From Shewanella sp. Choline-02u-19 (GTDB lineage Bacteria > Pseudomonadota > Gammaproteobacteria > Enterobacterales > Shewanellaceae), in NCBI RefSeq assembly GCF_002836205.1, contig NZ_PJBE01000013.1:1302001-1366000 (forward strand): a stretch of DNA of 64,000 nucleotides. The letters are read 5' to 3'. Of this stretch, positions 8,038 to 16,338 are shown one piece after another (within the stretch, counting starts at the first letter, position 1; every line of letters starts with the position of its first letter). The translations under genes were made by a program, and so were the position numbers. The notes under the pieces were generated by a model. That model searched no databases. It was not told where the DNA came from and saw nothing but the letters and a program-made list of their open reading frames with translations.

Positions 8038-9210
8038 CTAAAATGACTTTCTGTATTTATTAAACTGATCAGATTCCACTTTATCTCCTTGTACATTCAA
8101 ATACCAAACTGATTCTACATCCTCATTTTTATTAGCATAGGCAAGCGCTTCTTTTAAAGGCATTAAGAATAGAGCAGTAGAAATCACATCCGCGAAAAGT
8201 TGGTTATTATTGACCACTATCGTTGTCGATATCCCTGTGCTTTTAGGATACAATGTTTTTGGGTTGATAATATGATGGTATTCTTTACCTTTGACTCGGT
8301 AGTAGCGTAAATAATTGCCACTCGAGACAATGGCTAAATCTTTACCTGTCACCACTTCATGATATTGGTCTTCAAAGCTCTGGCACTGTTCAAGAGTATT
8401 ATTGTATTTTTTGCAAATAGGATTTTCGACTGCAGTGGTAAAATCTCGGCCCTCAGGGTGAACGCCGTAATGCCGTATATTACCCCCTGCATTTATCATG
8501 AAGTTCTCAACACCGTCCGCTTTTAACTGCCTATAAACCATTTCAGCCATCCAGCCTTTCGCGATCCCACCAAGATCGATACTCATGCCTGCTTTCATCT
8601 GTATGGTGTTGTTGGTAAGATCTAAGTCTATGTCTTTAATATTAATCAATCGCTTAACCTTGGCTAGCTCAGCTTCAGTAGGAATACTGCAGCGGTCTTG
8701 GAGCTTACGTTCACCCTTACATTTGGCCCGATACCCGCGCCAGATATCGATGACAGGCGATAGGGCGATGTTAAAGTAGCCATTGGTTTTATCATGCCAA
8801 TCAATACTCGCCTGGATCAGTTCAGTCAACTTTGGATCTATTTTATGTTTTTTATCAGGTTGATTATTGATGCTTTTAATATTGGTGACATGGGGGTAAG
8901 TGCTGTAGTTTGATGCGAGATAATGATATTCCTGAATAACATGTAGTGCGTTACATAATGCAATTCCTATACCTGTATTGTTATTATCATATATATCAAT
9001 ACTGATGGAAGTGCCAAAGTATTTAAGCGTGGTGAGATTACTGCTGACAGTATTATGAGTTATTAATGCATTTCCTTCACACCGATAAGGTTCTCCCTTG
9101 GTGTCGACTTTAATAACCTTAAAGTCTGGTGCTACTGGTTGCGTAATGACATTTGCATAGTTATAACTAGAAAAAAACAATAGCGTTAATATAGGAAGTG
9201 ATATTTTCAC
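8038..9210 (-). CDS. FAD:protein FMN transferase (ApbE family), exported
   Basis: Periplasmic enzyme predicted to attach FMN covalently to Thr/Ser of target flavoproteins, using FAD and Mg2+. Family signatures seen are SIDLGGIAKGWMAE, FMINAGGNIRHYG, and the C-terminal IVSSGNYLRYYRVKGKEYHHIINPKT. A signal peptide covers about 1-19, with no lipobox. The start is GTG at 9210 with AGG 7 nt upstream. At 390 residues it is slightly long for the family, owing to an N-terminal segment and a small Cys-containing insertion (YRAKCKGERKLQDRC). It is divergent from the FMN-binding lipoprotein gene, its probable substrate, and lies upstream of the two-component system genes on the same strand. Confidence 0.92.
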   Translation of the reverse strand: MKISLPILTLLFFSSYNYANVITQPVAPDFKVIKVDTKGEPYRCEGNALITHNTVSSNLTTLKYFGTSISIDIYDNNNTGIGIALCNALHVIQEYHYLASNYSTYPHVTNIKSINNQPDKKHKIDPKLTELIQASIDWHDKTNGYFNIALSPVIDIWRGYRAKCKGERKLQDRCSIPTEAELAKVKRLINIKDIDLDLTNNTIQMKAGMSIDLGGIAKGWMAEMVYRQLKADGVENFMINAGGNIRHYGVHPEGRDFTTAVENPICKKYNNTLEQCQSFEDQYHEVVTGKDLAIVSSGNYLRYYRVKGKEYHHIINPKTLYPKSTGISTTIVVNNNQLFADVISTALFLMPLKEALAYANKNEDVESVWYLNVQGDKVESDQFNKYRKSF

Positions 9211-9325
9211 AATATGGCCTAGGTATGTTGATTGGCTATAATAAGTATCATAACAAGTAATTTAAAATTAAAAAAATAGTTTGTTTATGTTAACCCGATC
9301 AAATAAATAAGCATCAACTCATCAC

Positions 9326-9343
9326 ATTGCGGTTTTCCGCAAT
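9326..9343. promoter_or_regulatory. palindromic operator candidate in the apbE/lipoprotein intergenic region
   Basis: A perfect palindrome, ATTGCGG-TTTT-CCGCAAT, extended outward by an imperfect CACA/TGTG. It stands between the divergent apbE and FMN-lipoprotein genes, about 65 bp before the lipoprotein ATG and 115 bp before the apbE start. Half of it recurs exactly at 7910-7922. It is well placed to be bound by the TtrR-like regulator and to control both genes. Confidence 0.6.
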
Positions 9344-9406
9344 TGTGTAGAAATTTAAAACTTATATTCTGGCCTCAATGAAATAACACATCTAAAGGCT
9401 GACAGA

Positions 9407-10750
9407 ATGAAAAGCTTAAACATCTTTAATAAAACATTAGTAAGTAGCGCTGTACTATTCGCCACGATGACGCTTGCAGGTTGTGCTGGCAGCGTCGATC
9501 ACGGCAAATACGCCGATGGCGTTCATGATGTATCTGCTAAAGGTAAGAAAAGTCTTATTACCTTAACCGTTGAGATTAAGAACGGTAATATTGTTGATAT
9601 TAAAACAAAATCCCAAAAAGAAACGGAATCTCTCTATCTCAATGCAGAGCGTTTATTAGCGAAAGTTGTCGCGAATAACGGCCATGAAGGCATTGATGCC
9701 GTTTCCGGAGCGACTTACTCTTCTAACGGGATCTTAAAAGCCATTAACAGCCTTCCGAGAGCGGACGGTAGTCAGCCTGAATATGTTGCCGTCGGTTCTA
9801 AAGAAGAATCTGGAGACGATAATTTTAAACTTAAATGGTCTATTCAGCCTCAATTGGGTTTATTGAAAGGGGATTATTACTTCCAAGAAGCCCGCTTTCG
9901 TCAAGGTCATATGGGCAGTGTTGCTATCGTCACTGACAGCAATAATGCTGACAATGTGATTTTTGCCGAATTTAATGAGAGTGGTCGCCCAAATTATTAC
10001 ACTCGTCTTTACCAAAATGTGCCTAAGCGTATGTCTGAATACAACTTCTCAATGGGTAAAAAGAAAGGGACTGCTTGGGTACAGTCTGCGTTGACCATGG
10101 AAAAGCTCATGGTAGAGCAGGACAAGTTAACCTTCGAGCTAAACCCCGATTTTGATCCTGCTTTAGGCAATAAGTTGAAAGAGCCGAATCGATTAAAATA
10201 TGCCGGTATCGATATTGTTGCGGGTGCCTCTAACAGTGTTCAACAGTCTATGGTGCCGCTTACGGCTAAAATCCATGCGCAGATTAATGGCGAGGGCACG
10301 AATGAGCTGTTTTACCAGAACGCAGAAAAGTTACTCGATGCTAAAGGCAAATGGACCGGTGTGACCGCCGTTTTACGCCTAGTGGTTAATCGCGACAGCA
10401 AGCAAATTACTAAAGCCCATTATGACGAAATCTTCGCTGATGAAAAGACTCAGATAAAAGATGCTTCGTTAAAGAAATTCTACCGCCAGTCAAAATATGA
10501 ATCGATTAACTATGTGGAACCCGCACGTATCGGTTTTAACGTCATGTTCGATGCGTTAAATGTCCACCTTCAGCAAGGCGGCTCTCTATTCTCAATCAAT
10601 GATTTACCAGCAACTGGCGATACCGGTAGCTACGCAGCAACGGGCTTTACCAAGCGCTCAGATTCTTGGGATCTCTATTTACATCAAGCTGACATTTTGT
10701 ATCGCCAGATGCGTCAAGACGGCGTAATCGTAGCACACAATAAAATCTAA
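9407..10750 (+). CDS. FMN-binding-domain lipoprotein, predicted covalent flavoprotein
   Basis: 447 residues. A type II signal peptide ends LAGC with lipidated Cys26 and Ala at +2, so outer-membrane sorting is expected. Residues about 33-117 form an FMN_bind domain with the flavinylation motif DAVSGATYSS (acceptor Thr103), as in NqrC/RnfG. A second FMN_bind-like module spans about 155-295 and carries DIVAGASNS (possible acceptor Ser275). A third, about 315-435, keeps only a degenerate DTGSYAATG. The flanking apbE gene supplies the modifying enzyme. It resembles multi-module flavinylated surface lipoproteins such as PplA in logic, not in close sequence. AAAGG lies 9 nt before the ATG. The porin gene follows on the same strand after 86 bp. 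Confidence 0.85.
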   Translation: MKSLNIFNKTLVSSAVLFATMTLAGCAGSVDHGKYADGVHDVSAKGKKSLITLTVEIKNGNIVDIKTKSQKETESLYLNAERLLAKVVANNGHEGIDAVSGATYSSNGILKAINSLPRADGSQPEYVAVGSKEESGDDNFKLKWSIQPQLGLLKGDYYFQEARFRQGHMGSVAIVTDSNNADNVIFAEFNESGRPNYYTRLYQNVPKRMSEYNFSMGKKKGTAWVQSALTMEKLMVEQDKLTFELNPDFDPALGNKLKEPNRLKYAGIDIVAGASNSVQQSMVPLTAKIHAQINGEGTNELFYQNAEKLLDAKGKWTGVTAVLRLVVNRDSKQITKAHYDEIFADEKTQIKDASLKKFYRQSKYESINYVEPARIGFNVMFDALNVHLQQGGSLFSINDLPATGDTGSYAATGFTKRSDSWDLYLHQADILYRQMRQDGVIVAHNKI

Positions 10751-10836
10751 ACTTGCGGTGAAAAAGACTCCTAACCGCCTTAGAGCTGGGGAGTCATCTT
10801 CGTTTTAAACCAATAATAATGTTAAGAGATATGATG

Positions 10837-11874
10837 ATGAAAACAGTTCAATTGACTTTACTTGCCGCGGCAATTCTAGCTTCACCCGCTGTTATGGCCG
10901 ATGCCTACAAATTTTATGGCCGTATCGATTACTCGATTACAAACTCTGACAGTGGTAGTGCGACTCATAGCGGTAAAAGTGGCACCATTCTGGAAAACAA
11001 CTGGAGTCGATTAGGCGTTAAGGGCAACGCGGCGCTAAATGATGATTTTACGGTATTTTATCAAATCGAAGTGGGCGTAAATGGTGCCAGCGAAGGTAAG
11101 CAAAATAATCCATTTTCGGCGCGTCCTACATTCTTAGGCATAAAGCATTCTACAGTCGGTCAACTTGCTGCAGGTCGTATCGATCCAGTGTTTAAAATGG
11201 CTAAGGGTACCGCTGATGCAATGGACATGTATTCACTAAAGCATGACCGTTTGTTTGCCGGTGATAAGCGTTGGGGTGATTCTCTAGAATATAAAACCGT
11301 TAAATGGAACAAATTACAATTTGGCGCCAGCTATATTCTAGAAGATAACTATTACGCCGAAGACGATGTTCATCGTGATAACGGTAACTACCAAGTCGCA
11401 GTGACTTACGGTGACAAACTGTTTAAAAGCGGTGATTTTTATCTCGCCGCTGCTTACACTGATGGCGTTGAAGACATCAAAGGTTTTCGCGCGGTTGCGC
11501 AGTATAAGTATGGTAACTTAAAACTGGGCTCTATCTACCAGAGTGCCAAAATCGTTAACCCTAACTTAGATAACTGGCAGCAACGTGATGGCGATGGTTT
11601 TATCATCAGTGCTAAGTATCAAATTGATAAACTCACGTTAAAAGCGCAGTACGGTCAGGATGACTCGGGTACGGGCAAAATTGCTGGCCGAGTTTACGAT
11701 CAATACGGCGCCGCGGCCACTGACGTACCAGAAGTATCACAATGGGCCATTGGTGCCGAGTACCGTTTATCAAAGTCGACGCGAGTGCATACCGAACTGG
11801 GTCAGTTTGATGTGAAACAATATTCTGATTTTGATGACACTATTATTAGTGTTGGTTTTAGAATCGATTTCTAA
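10837..11874 (+). CDS. outer-membrane porin (Gram-negative general porin type)
   Basis: A 345-residue beta-barrel precursor: signal peptide MKTVQLTLLAAAILASPAVMA, then KFYGRIDYS at the first strand. Alternating strands run throughout, and the C-terminus is VGFRIDF, whose terminal Phe is the BAM recognition signal. Three ATGs follow one another (10831, 10834, 10837); the last has AAGAGA at the best distance and starts a clean signal peptide. The linker to the lipoprotein gene holds a hairpin without a T-run (arms 10766-10771 and 10790-10795) and a TTGCGG half-site (10753-10758), so co-transcription with possible internal control is likely. It may pass the electron acceptor or the flavin substrate across the outer membrane. 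Confidence 0.88.
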   Translation: MKTVQLTLLAAAILASPAVMADAYKFYGRIDYSITNSDSGSATHSGKSGTILENNWSRLGVKGNAALNDDFTVFYQIEVGVNGASEGKQNNPFSARPTFLGIKHSTVGQLAAGRIDPVFKMAKGTADAMDMYSLKHDRLFAGDKRWGDSLEYKTVKWNKLQFGASYILEDNYYAEDDVHRDNGNYQVAVTYGDKLFKSGDFYLAAAYTDGVEDIKGFRAVAQYKYGNLKLGSIYQSAKIVNPNLDNWQQRDGDGFIISAKYQIDKLTLKAQYGQDDSGTGKIAGRVYDQYGAAATDVPEVSQWAIGAEYRLSKSTRVHTELGQFDVKQYSDFDDTIISVGFRIDF

Positions 11875-11899
11875 CATCGATTTAAATGTCTAATCCCAG

Positions 11900-11930
11900 A
11901 GAGCGTGCAAAGCAGCGCGCTCTTTATCTC
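11900..11930 (+). terminator. intrinsic terminator after the porin gene
   Basis: A 9-bp stem, AGAGCGTGC/GCGCGCTCT with one G-U pair and a 6-nt loop, then a weak T-rich tail. Confidence 0.65.
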
Positions 11931-12284
11931 ATTTACACCACAGCCTTAACTCACCTTTCTCAAATACTGCCACTGTAGGGGGATTTTGACTAGGATAGCC
12001 ACACTACATTGACATTAATCATCAATCTTTAAGCGTTAATGTGACTCATTATTCGATTAAATGAAAAAATCCTCGGGGTTATATTTTAATAAGTGAGTAT
12101 AAATTCAATAATATGACTAGAGTGAGTCTGCGCTACTCTTTGCCCTCAATACTGTGATTACTTAGCCAAGGTAAGTTGCGCCACGATAAGAGTCGTTATC
12201 GGTCGGCATTTTCTCAATCCCCAATAGAGCTAAGTCTGGTAAACTCCTGCATCAGTAATCGTTATAACGCCACAGGAATGTTAT
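11931..12284. other. intergenic, no gene seen
   Basis: AT-rich spacer without a convincing reading frame in either direction. It should hold the promoter of the pseudouridine synthase gene; AGGA lies 8 nt before that gene's ATG. No clear -35/-10 pair was picked out. Confidence 0.6.
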
Positions 12285-13019
12285 ATGCCGCCATCGGCTG
12301 ATGATTTTATTGCACCTCCTTGTTTTGAAGATATTTCAATTATCTATCAAGATGAAAATCTATTATTGATCAATAAACCCTCCGGCCTTTTATCCTTGTC
12401 GGGTAAACACCCCGCAAACTGGGATTCTGTACATTACCGTCTCGTTAAAGATTATCCAGATTGTACGCTAGTGCATCGACTCGATTTGGGAACCTCTGGG
12501 GTTATGGTGGTGGCGAAGAACAAAACGATTAATGCCGCCTTGTGTAAACAATTTAGTGAGCGCAACGTGCTTAAGCGGTACACCGCATTATTGTTGGGTG
12601 ACTTACCAAATGACGAGGGTGAGATAGCACTGCCGATAGCGAAGGATAAGCCCAACTTTCCGTTAATGAAGATTTGTGAGAAAGAGGGCAAACCAGCCCT
12701 TTCAATATATAAAGTCTTGTCTCGAGAACATTTTGTTGCTGCTCCTTTAGGCAATGCAGCCACAACAGATAACACCCAGAAGACGGCGGCCATTGCGACA
12801 GTAGTGACCAGAGTAGAGCTAACACCCGAGACGGGTCGCACCCATCAATTGCGGATCCATAGTCAGCAAATTGGCCATCCTATTATTGGCTGCGATCTAT
12901 ATGGTACAAGTGACTCTTATAAGATGGCGTCGAGATTAATGCTGCATGCCACTCGTTTAGAGTTTGATCACCCTGTGACAGGATTGCGCGTACTCGGCTT
13001 TAGCCCTTGTCCTTTCTAG
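12285..13019 (+). CDS. RluA-family pseudouridine synthase
   Basis: Isomerises uridine to pseudouridine in structured RNA. The catalytic motif is LVHRLDLGTSGVMVVAKN, with the active-site Asp in HRLD. The C-terminal ETGRTHQLRIHSQQIGHPIIG block is also typical. There is no N-terminal S4 domain, and overall it resembles E. coli RluA (23S U746 and tRNA U32) more than RluC/D. It is 244 residues against 219; the excess is an insertion rich in Ala and Thr (AAPLGNAATTDNTQKTAAIA) between two core strands. It appears to be a single-gene unit. The exact RNA target cannot be assigned. Confidence 0.88.
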   Translation: MPPSADDFIAPPCFEDISIIYQDENLLLINKPSGLLSLSGKHPANWDSVHYRLVKDYPDCTLVHRLDLGTSGVMVVAKNKTINAALCKQFSERNVLKRYTALLLGDLPNDEGEIALPIAKDKPNFPLMKICEKEGKPALSIYKVLSREHFVAAPLGNAATTDNTQKTAAIATVVTRVELTPETGRTHQLRIHSQQIGHPIIGCDLYGTSDSYKMASRLMLHATRLEFDHPVTGLRVLGFSPCPF

Positions 13020-13361
13020 TGCGCGAATGCATCTAGACACCTTTGATGCAGTTTCATGTATCGTTATCAAAAACCGTCCTGCTTGGATACATTCAAGCCG
13101 CGTTAGCCAAATATATTGTTACTTATACCGCGATTTCTATTGGTACATGAGGCAATTCATTGGCGTGCTTTAAATGTATTAGCATTAGAACGGCAATGAA
13201 TTGTTACAACAAGGTGGCCTTTCAGTTCTCTATCGACTGCCGTTACCGTTAAAGTTTTGTTATCTTATAGCGGTAAAGGACGCGAGGTAAATGCCCGTCC
13301 TTAATCGATTAAATTGTAGCAATAGATCAATCTATTGGAATACTGGATAACAGGGAATCAT
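13020..13361. other. intergenic, no gene seen
   Basis: No convincing reading frame, repeat or RNA gene was found. The right end carries the AGGGA ribosome site of the M1 peptidase gene, and an alternative in-frame ATG at 13335 lies inside it. Confidence 0.6.
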
Positions 13362-15941
13362 ATGTATCGAATAGTTACGGCTTCTTTAGTCACGCTGACA
13401 TGTGCAACTAGCTTTAATGTGCTCGCCAATGAGTATGTACTGAGCAAAGTTGCCAAGCCTATAACGCAAAGTGTTAAGCTGAATTTAGATCCAGCAAAGG
13501 ATAGTTTTTCAGGTAGTACTTCAATAAAGCTTGAAGTGACGGAGGCCACTAAGCAATTACAATTAAATGGCTTGGAATACAATACCAGCAATATAGTGTT
13601 AAATGGCAGCAAAGATTGCCAAATGAAAGCGACAATGCAATCGACTGGTGTGGTGTTGTTTGATTGCCCCCATATCATTGAGCCTGGCCAATATACGTTA
13701 TCGATGGACTTTACTGCGCCTTATAACAGGCAATCAGTCGGCCTCTACAAGACCATTGATGCAGGCCAACCCTATCTATTTACTCAGTTTGAAATGAGTG
13801 ATGCTCGCCGCGCATTTCCAAGCTTCGATGAACCTGCATATAAGATCCCTTTTCAAGTAACGATTACCGCTCCAAGCACTGAGAAGGTGTATAGCAATAC
13901 TCCAGAAGTGTCAGTGACAGATAAAAATGGCGCAACAACTCATGTCTTTAAGCAAACTAAACCATTGCCATCATACTTAGTGGCTTTTGCAGTCGGTCAA
14001 TTTGAAGAGATAGCGGTTAAAGGCATGAAAGTGCCCGGTAGAGTCATTACGACTAAAGGCAAGATTGAGCTAGCGCACTACGCAGCCAAGAAAATGCCTG
14101 AAGTACTTTCAGCGTTAGAAGCCTATTTTGGTGTTGACTATCCTTATGAAAAATTAGATACCATTGCGGTGCCAGAATTTCCTTTTGGTGCGATGGAAAA
14201 TGCTGGGTTAGTGACGTATAGAGAAGATATTCTTTTAGTTGATGAAAAAACGGCGAGCCAAAATAGTAAAGAGCGCGCCGTGTCTATTATTGCTCATGAG
14301 CTAGCACACCAATGGTACGGTAACTTAGTGACGATGCAATGGTGGAATGACCTCTGGTTAAATGAAGCATTTGCAAGTTGGATGGCATCAAAAATCACTC
14401 ATCAGCTCCATCCTGAATTTGAATCTGACCTGTCACTTTCAAAAAACTATGTAATGGCAATGGATGCAAGAGTCTCAACTAAACCGATTCGAAAGCCGAT
14501 CAAGACCGAAGCCGATATCATGGATGGCTTAGGCTTAGCTTATAGTAAAGGAGAAGCCGTACTTGCTATGGTTGAAAACTATATTGGTGAAGATGAGTTT
14601 AAGGCCGGGATCCGTCAATATATTAAAGATAATGCCTTTAAAAATACTCAAGCGGATGATCTATGGAGCGCGCTGTCAAAATCATCAGGTAAAGATGTTG
14701 GCTCTGTACTCAGTACTTTCATCGAGCAATCTTCTTACCCGTTGGTAAAAGTGTCGCTTGTGGGTAATAAGTTAACATTAAAACAAAGCCGCTTTGTTTC
14801 CGCAGGCACTAAAGCTGACCCGCAATCTTGGACCGTGCCGGTATCGATTAAATATGGTAAAGGCGCCGAGGTTTCACAACAAACAATTTTGTTAAGCGGT
14901 GACACACAAACGGTTGAGCTCGCGTATACCCCAGAGTGGATCTATCCAGATTCTGACGCTATGGGTTACTACCGTTGGTTGTTAGACGAAACAGAAATGG
15001 CAGCACTTTTGCAGAATGCCCAAGCTCATTTAACGCCACGTGAACGTAAAGCACTAATTTCTTCTGCTGATGCCTTACTCGACGGTGGATTTATTTCAGG
15101 TGGTGAATTGCTTAATATTTTGGGTGAGTTCATTGCTGACCCACATCCAGAAATAGTATCGACTGCACTCGGTTATTTGCAATCACAGAAACGTACTTTT
15201 ATTGATGAGAGTAATCAACAGCAGTGGGCCAAGTTTATTGCGAAACGTGCTAATAGTGCGATAGAAAAGTATGGAGTTGAAGCCAAACCCGGTGAAAGTC
15301 CAGCAATCAGTAAGCTGCGTCCAACATTGATTAACTTGTTAGCATTTGAAGCGAAAGATAATGCGATTATTGCGACAGCAACAAAAGAAGCAAAATCTTA
15401 CATTGCTGGAAATAATGACGTTGATCCATACTTGATTGGTAACTATCTTACTATTGCAGTTTATTACGGTGATGCTAAATTATTGTCACTGGTTAAGAGT
15501 GAGTTTGAGACCACTAAAGATCCTCAAAAGCGTACTCGATTAATGTCAGCACTAGGATATGCACCTACTGATAAACTGCAAACAGAAGTGTTAGCTTATA
15601 CATTAACAGATAAAATTAATGCGCCAGACTTGAGATATATTTTATCAGGTCAAACTTATACTGACGTGCGTAAGCAAAGGTTCAGAGATTGGGTTTATGC
15701 CAATTATGAGACCATAAAGGAAAAGCTGCCTCCGTTTGCGGTGGCGAGTATTCCTTATTATACGGGTAGCGGTTGTGATATTACTGCACTTGACACTACG
15801 GTGCAGTTTTTCACCCCTAAAATGGAACAAACTCCAGAGTATGCTCGAACGTTAGCCAAGCTGGATGAGAGTGTACGAAACTGTGTTAGTTTGAAAAAAC
15901 GTGAACAAGCCAGTGTAGAAGACTACTTAAGTCGCTACTAA
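13362..15941 (+). CDS. secreted M1-family aminopeptidase
   Basis: 859-residue zinc aminopeptidase with a signal peptide ending near NVLANEY. The exopeptidase motif GAMEN starts at about residue 276. The zinc site HELAH is 312-316, with third ligand Glu335 in WLNEAFASW. The large C-terminal half is helical, ERAP1-like. The start is the ATG at 13362, with AGGGA 7 nt upstream; an ATG 27 nt earlier would spoil the signal peptide. It probably releases N-terminal residues from peptides in the periplasm. A strong terminator follows, so it is likely monocistronic. It is unrelated in domain layout to the second M1 peptidase at 22938. Confidence 0.95.
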   Translation: MYRIVTASLVTLTCATSFNVLANEYVLSKVAKPITQSVKLNLDPAKDSFSGSTSIKLEVTEATKQLQLNGLEYNTSNIVLNGSKDCQMKATMQSTGVVLFDCPHIIEPGQYTLSMDFTAPYNRQSVGLYKTIDAGQPYLFTQFEMSDARRAFPSFDEPAYKIPFQVTITAPSTEKVYSNTPEVSVTDKNGATTHVFKQTKPLPSYLVAFAVGQFEEIAVKGMKVPGRVITTKGKIELAHYAAKKMPEVLSALEAYFGVDYPYEKLDTIAVPEFPFGAMENAGLVTYREDILLVDEKTASQNSKERAVSIIAHELAHQWYGNLVTMQWWNDLWLNEAFASWMASKITHQLHPEFESDLSLSKNYVMAMDARVSTKPIRKPIKTEADIMDGLGLAYSKGEAVLAMVENYIGEDEFKAGIRQYIKDNAFKNTQADDLWSALSKSSGKDVGSVLSTFIEQSSYPLVKVSLVGNKLTLKQSRFVSAGTKADPQSWTVPVSIKYGKGAEVSQQTILLSGDTQTVELAYTPEWIYPDSDAMGYYRWLLDETEMAALLQNAQAHLTPRERKALISSADALLDGGFISGGELLNILGEFIADPHPEIVSTALGYLQSQKRTFIDESNQQQWAKFIAKRANSAIEKYGVEAKPGESPAISKLRPTLINLLAFEAKDNAIIATATKEAKSYIAGNNDVDPYLIGNYLTIAVYYGDAKLLSLVKSEFETTKDPQKRTRLMSALGYAPTDKLQTEVLAYTLTDKINAPDLRYILSGQTYTDVRKQRFRDWVYANYETIKEKLPPFAVASIPYYTGSGCDITALDTTVQFFTPKMEQTPEYARTLAKLDESVRNCVSLKKREQASVEDYLSRY

Positions 15942-15959
15942 TCTGAGTTGATTTAATAT

Positions 15960-15987
15960 AAAGCCAGTCTTCGTACTGGCTTTTTTT
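15960..15987 (+). terminator. intrinsic terminator after the M1 peptidase gene
   Basis: Stem AAAGCCAGT/ACTGGCTTT with a 6-nt loop containing TTCG, followed by a T-run. Confidence 0.9.
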
Positions 15988-16338
15988 AACTTCAAATATC
16001 ATTAAATCAATCAAAATAAACTATTTTCACTTTTATTCACGCTACAATATGACAACCATCAAGGAGCGTAAATAATACGTTTAGGTAACCATTAGTTGGG
16101 CGATAAATTAATATTCAAAATGTTAATCGGATTTTGTATTTAGCAAGTGCCTGTTCAATCATCTTCAATGTAACAATACCTTTTTTATTTATTTCTCTCA
16201 ATTTGACGTATCCAAATCACCTGTAGATTTGTAACTAACTTGTTGTATTTGTTCGATTTACAATCTATTAACGCTGGTGGTTTATTTTATTATCTTCTGT
16301 TATTTTGTCGTCGGGTCCTTTACAAAGAAGAAATAAAA
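15988..16338. other. intergenic, no gene seen
   Basis: AT-rich leader of the 5'-nucleotidase gene. A frame in phase with that gene is open from 16240, but it lacks a ribosome site and would bury the lipoprotein signal. Nothing else was recognised. Confidence 0.6.

Noticed and set aside
12452..12841. 129-codon frame antisense to the RluA-like gene
   Set aside because: Mirrors conserved catalytic codons of the pseudouridine synthase; shadow frame.
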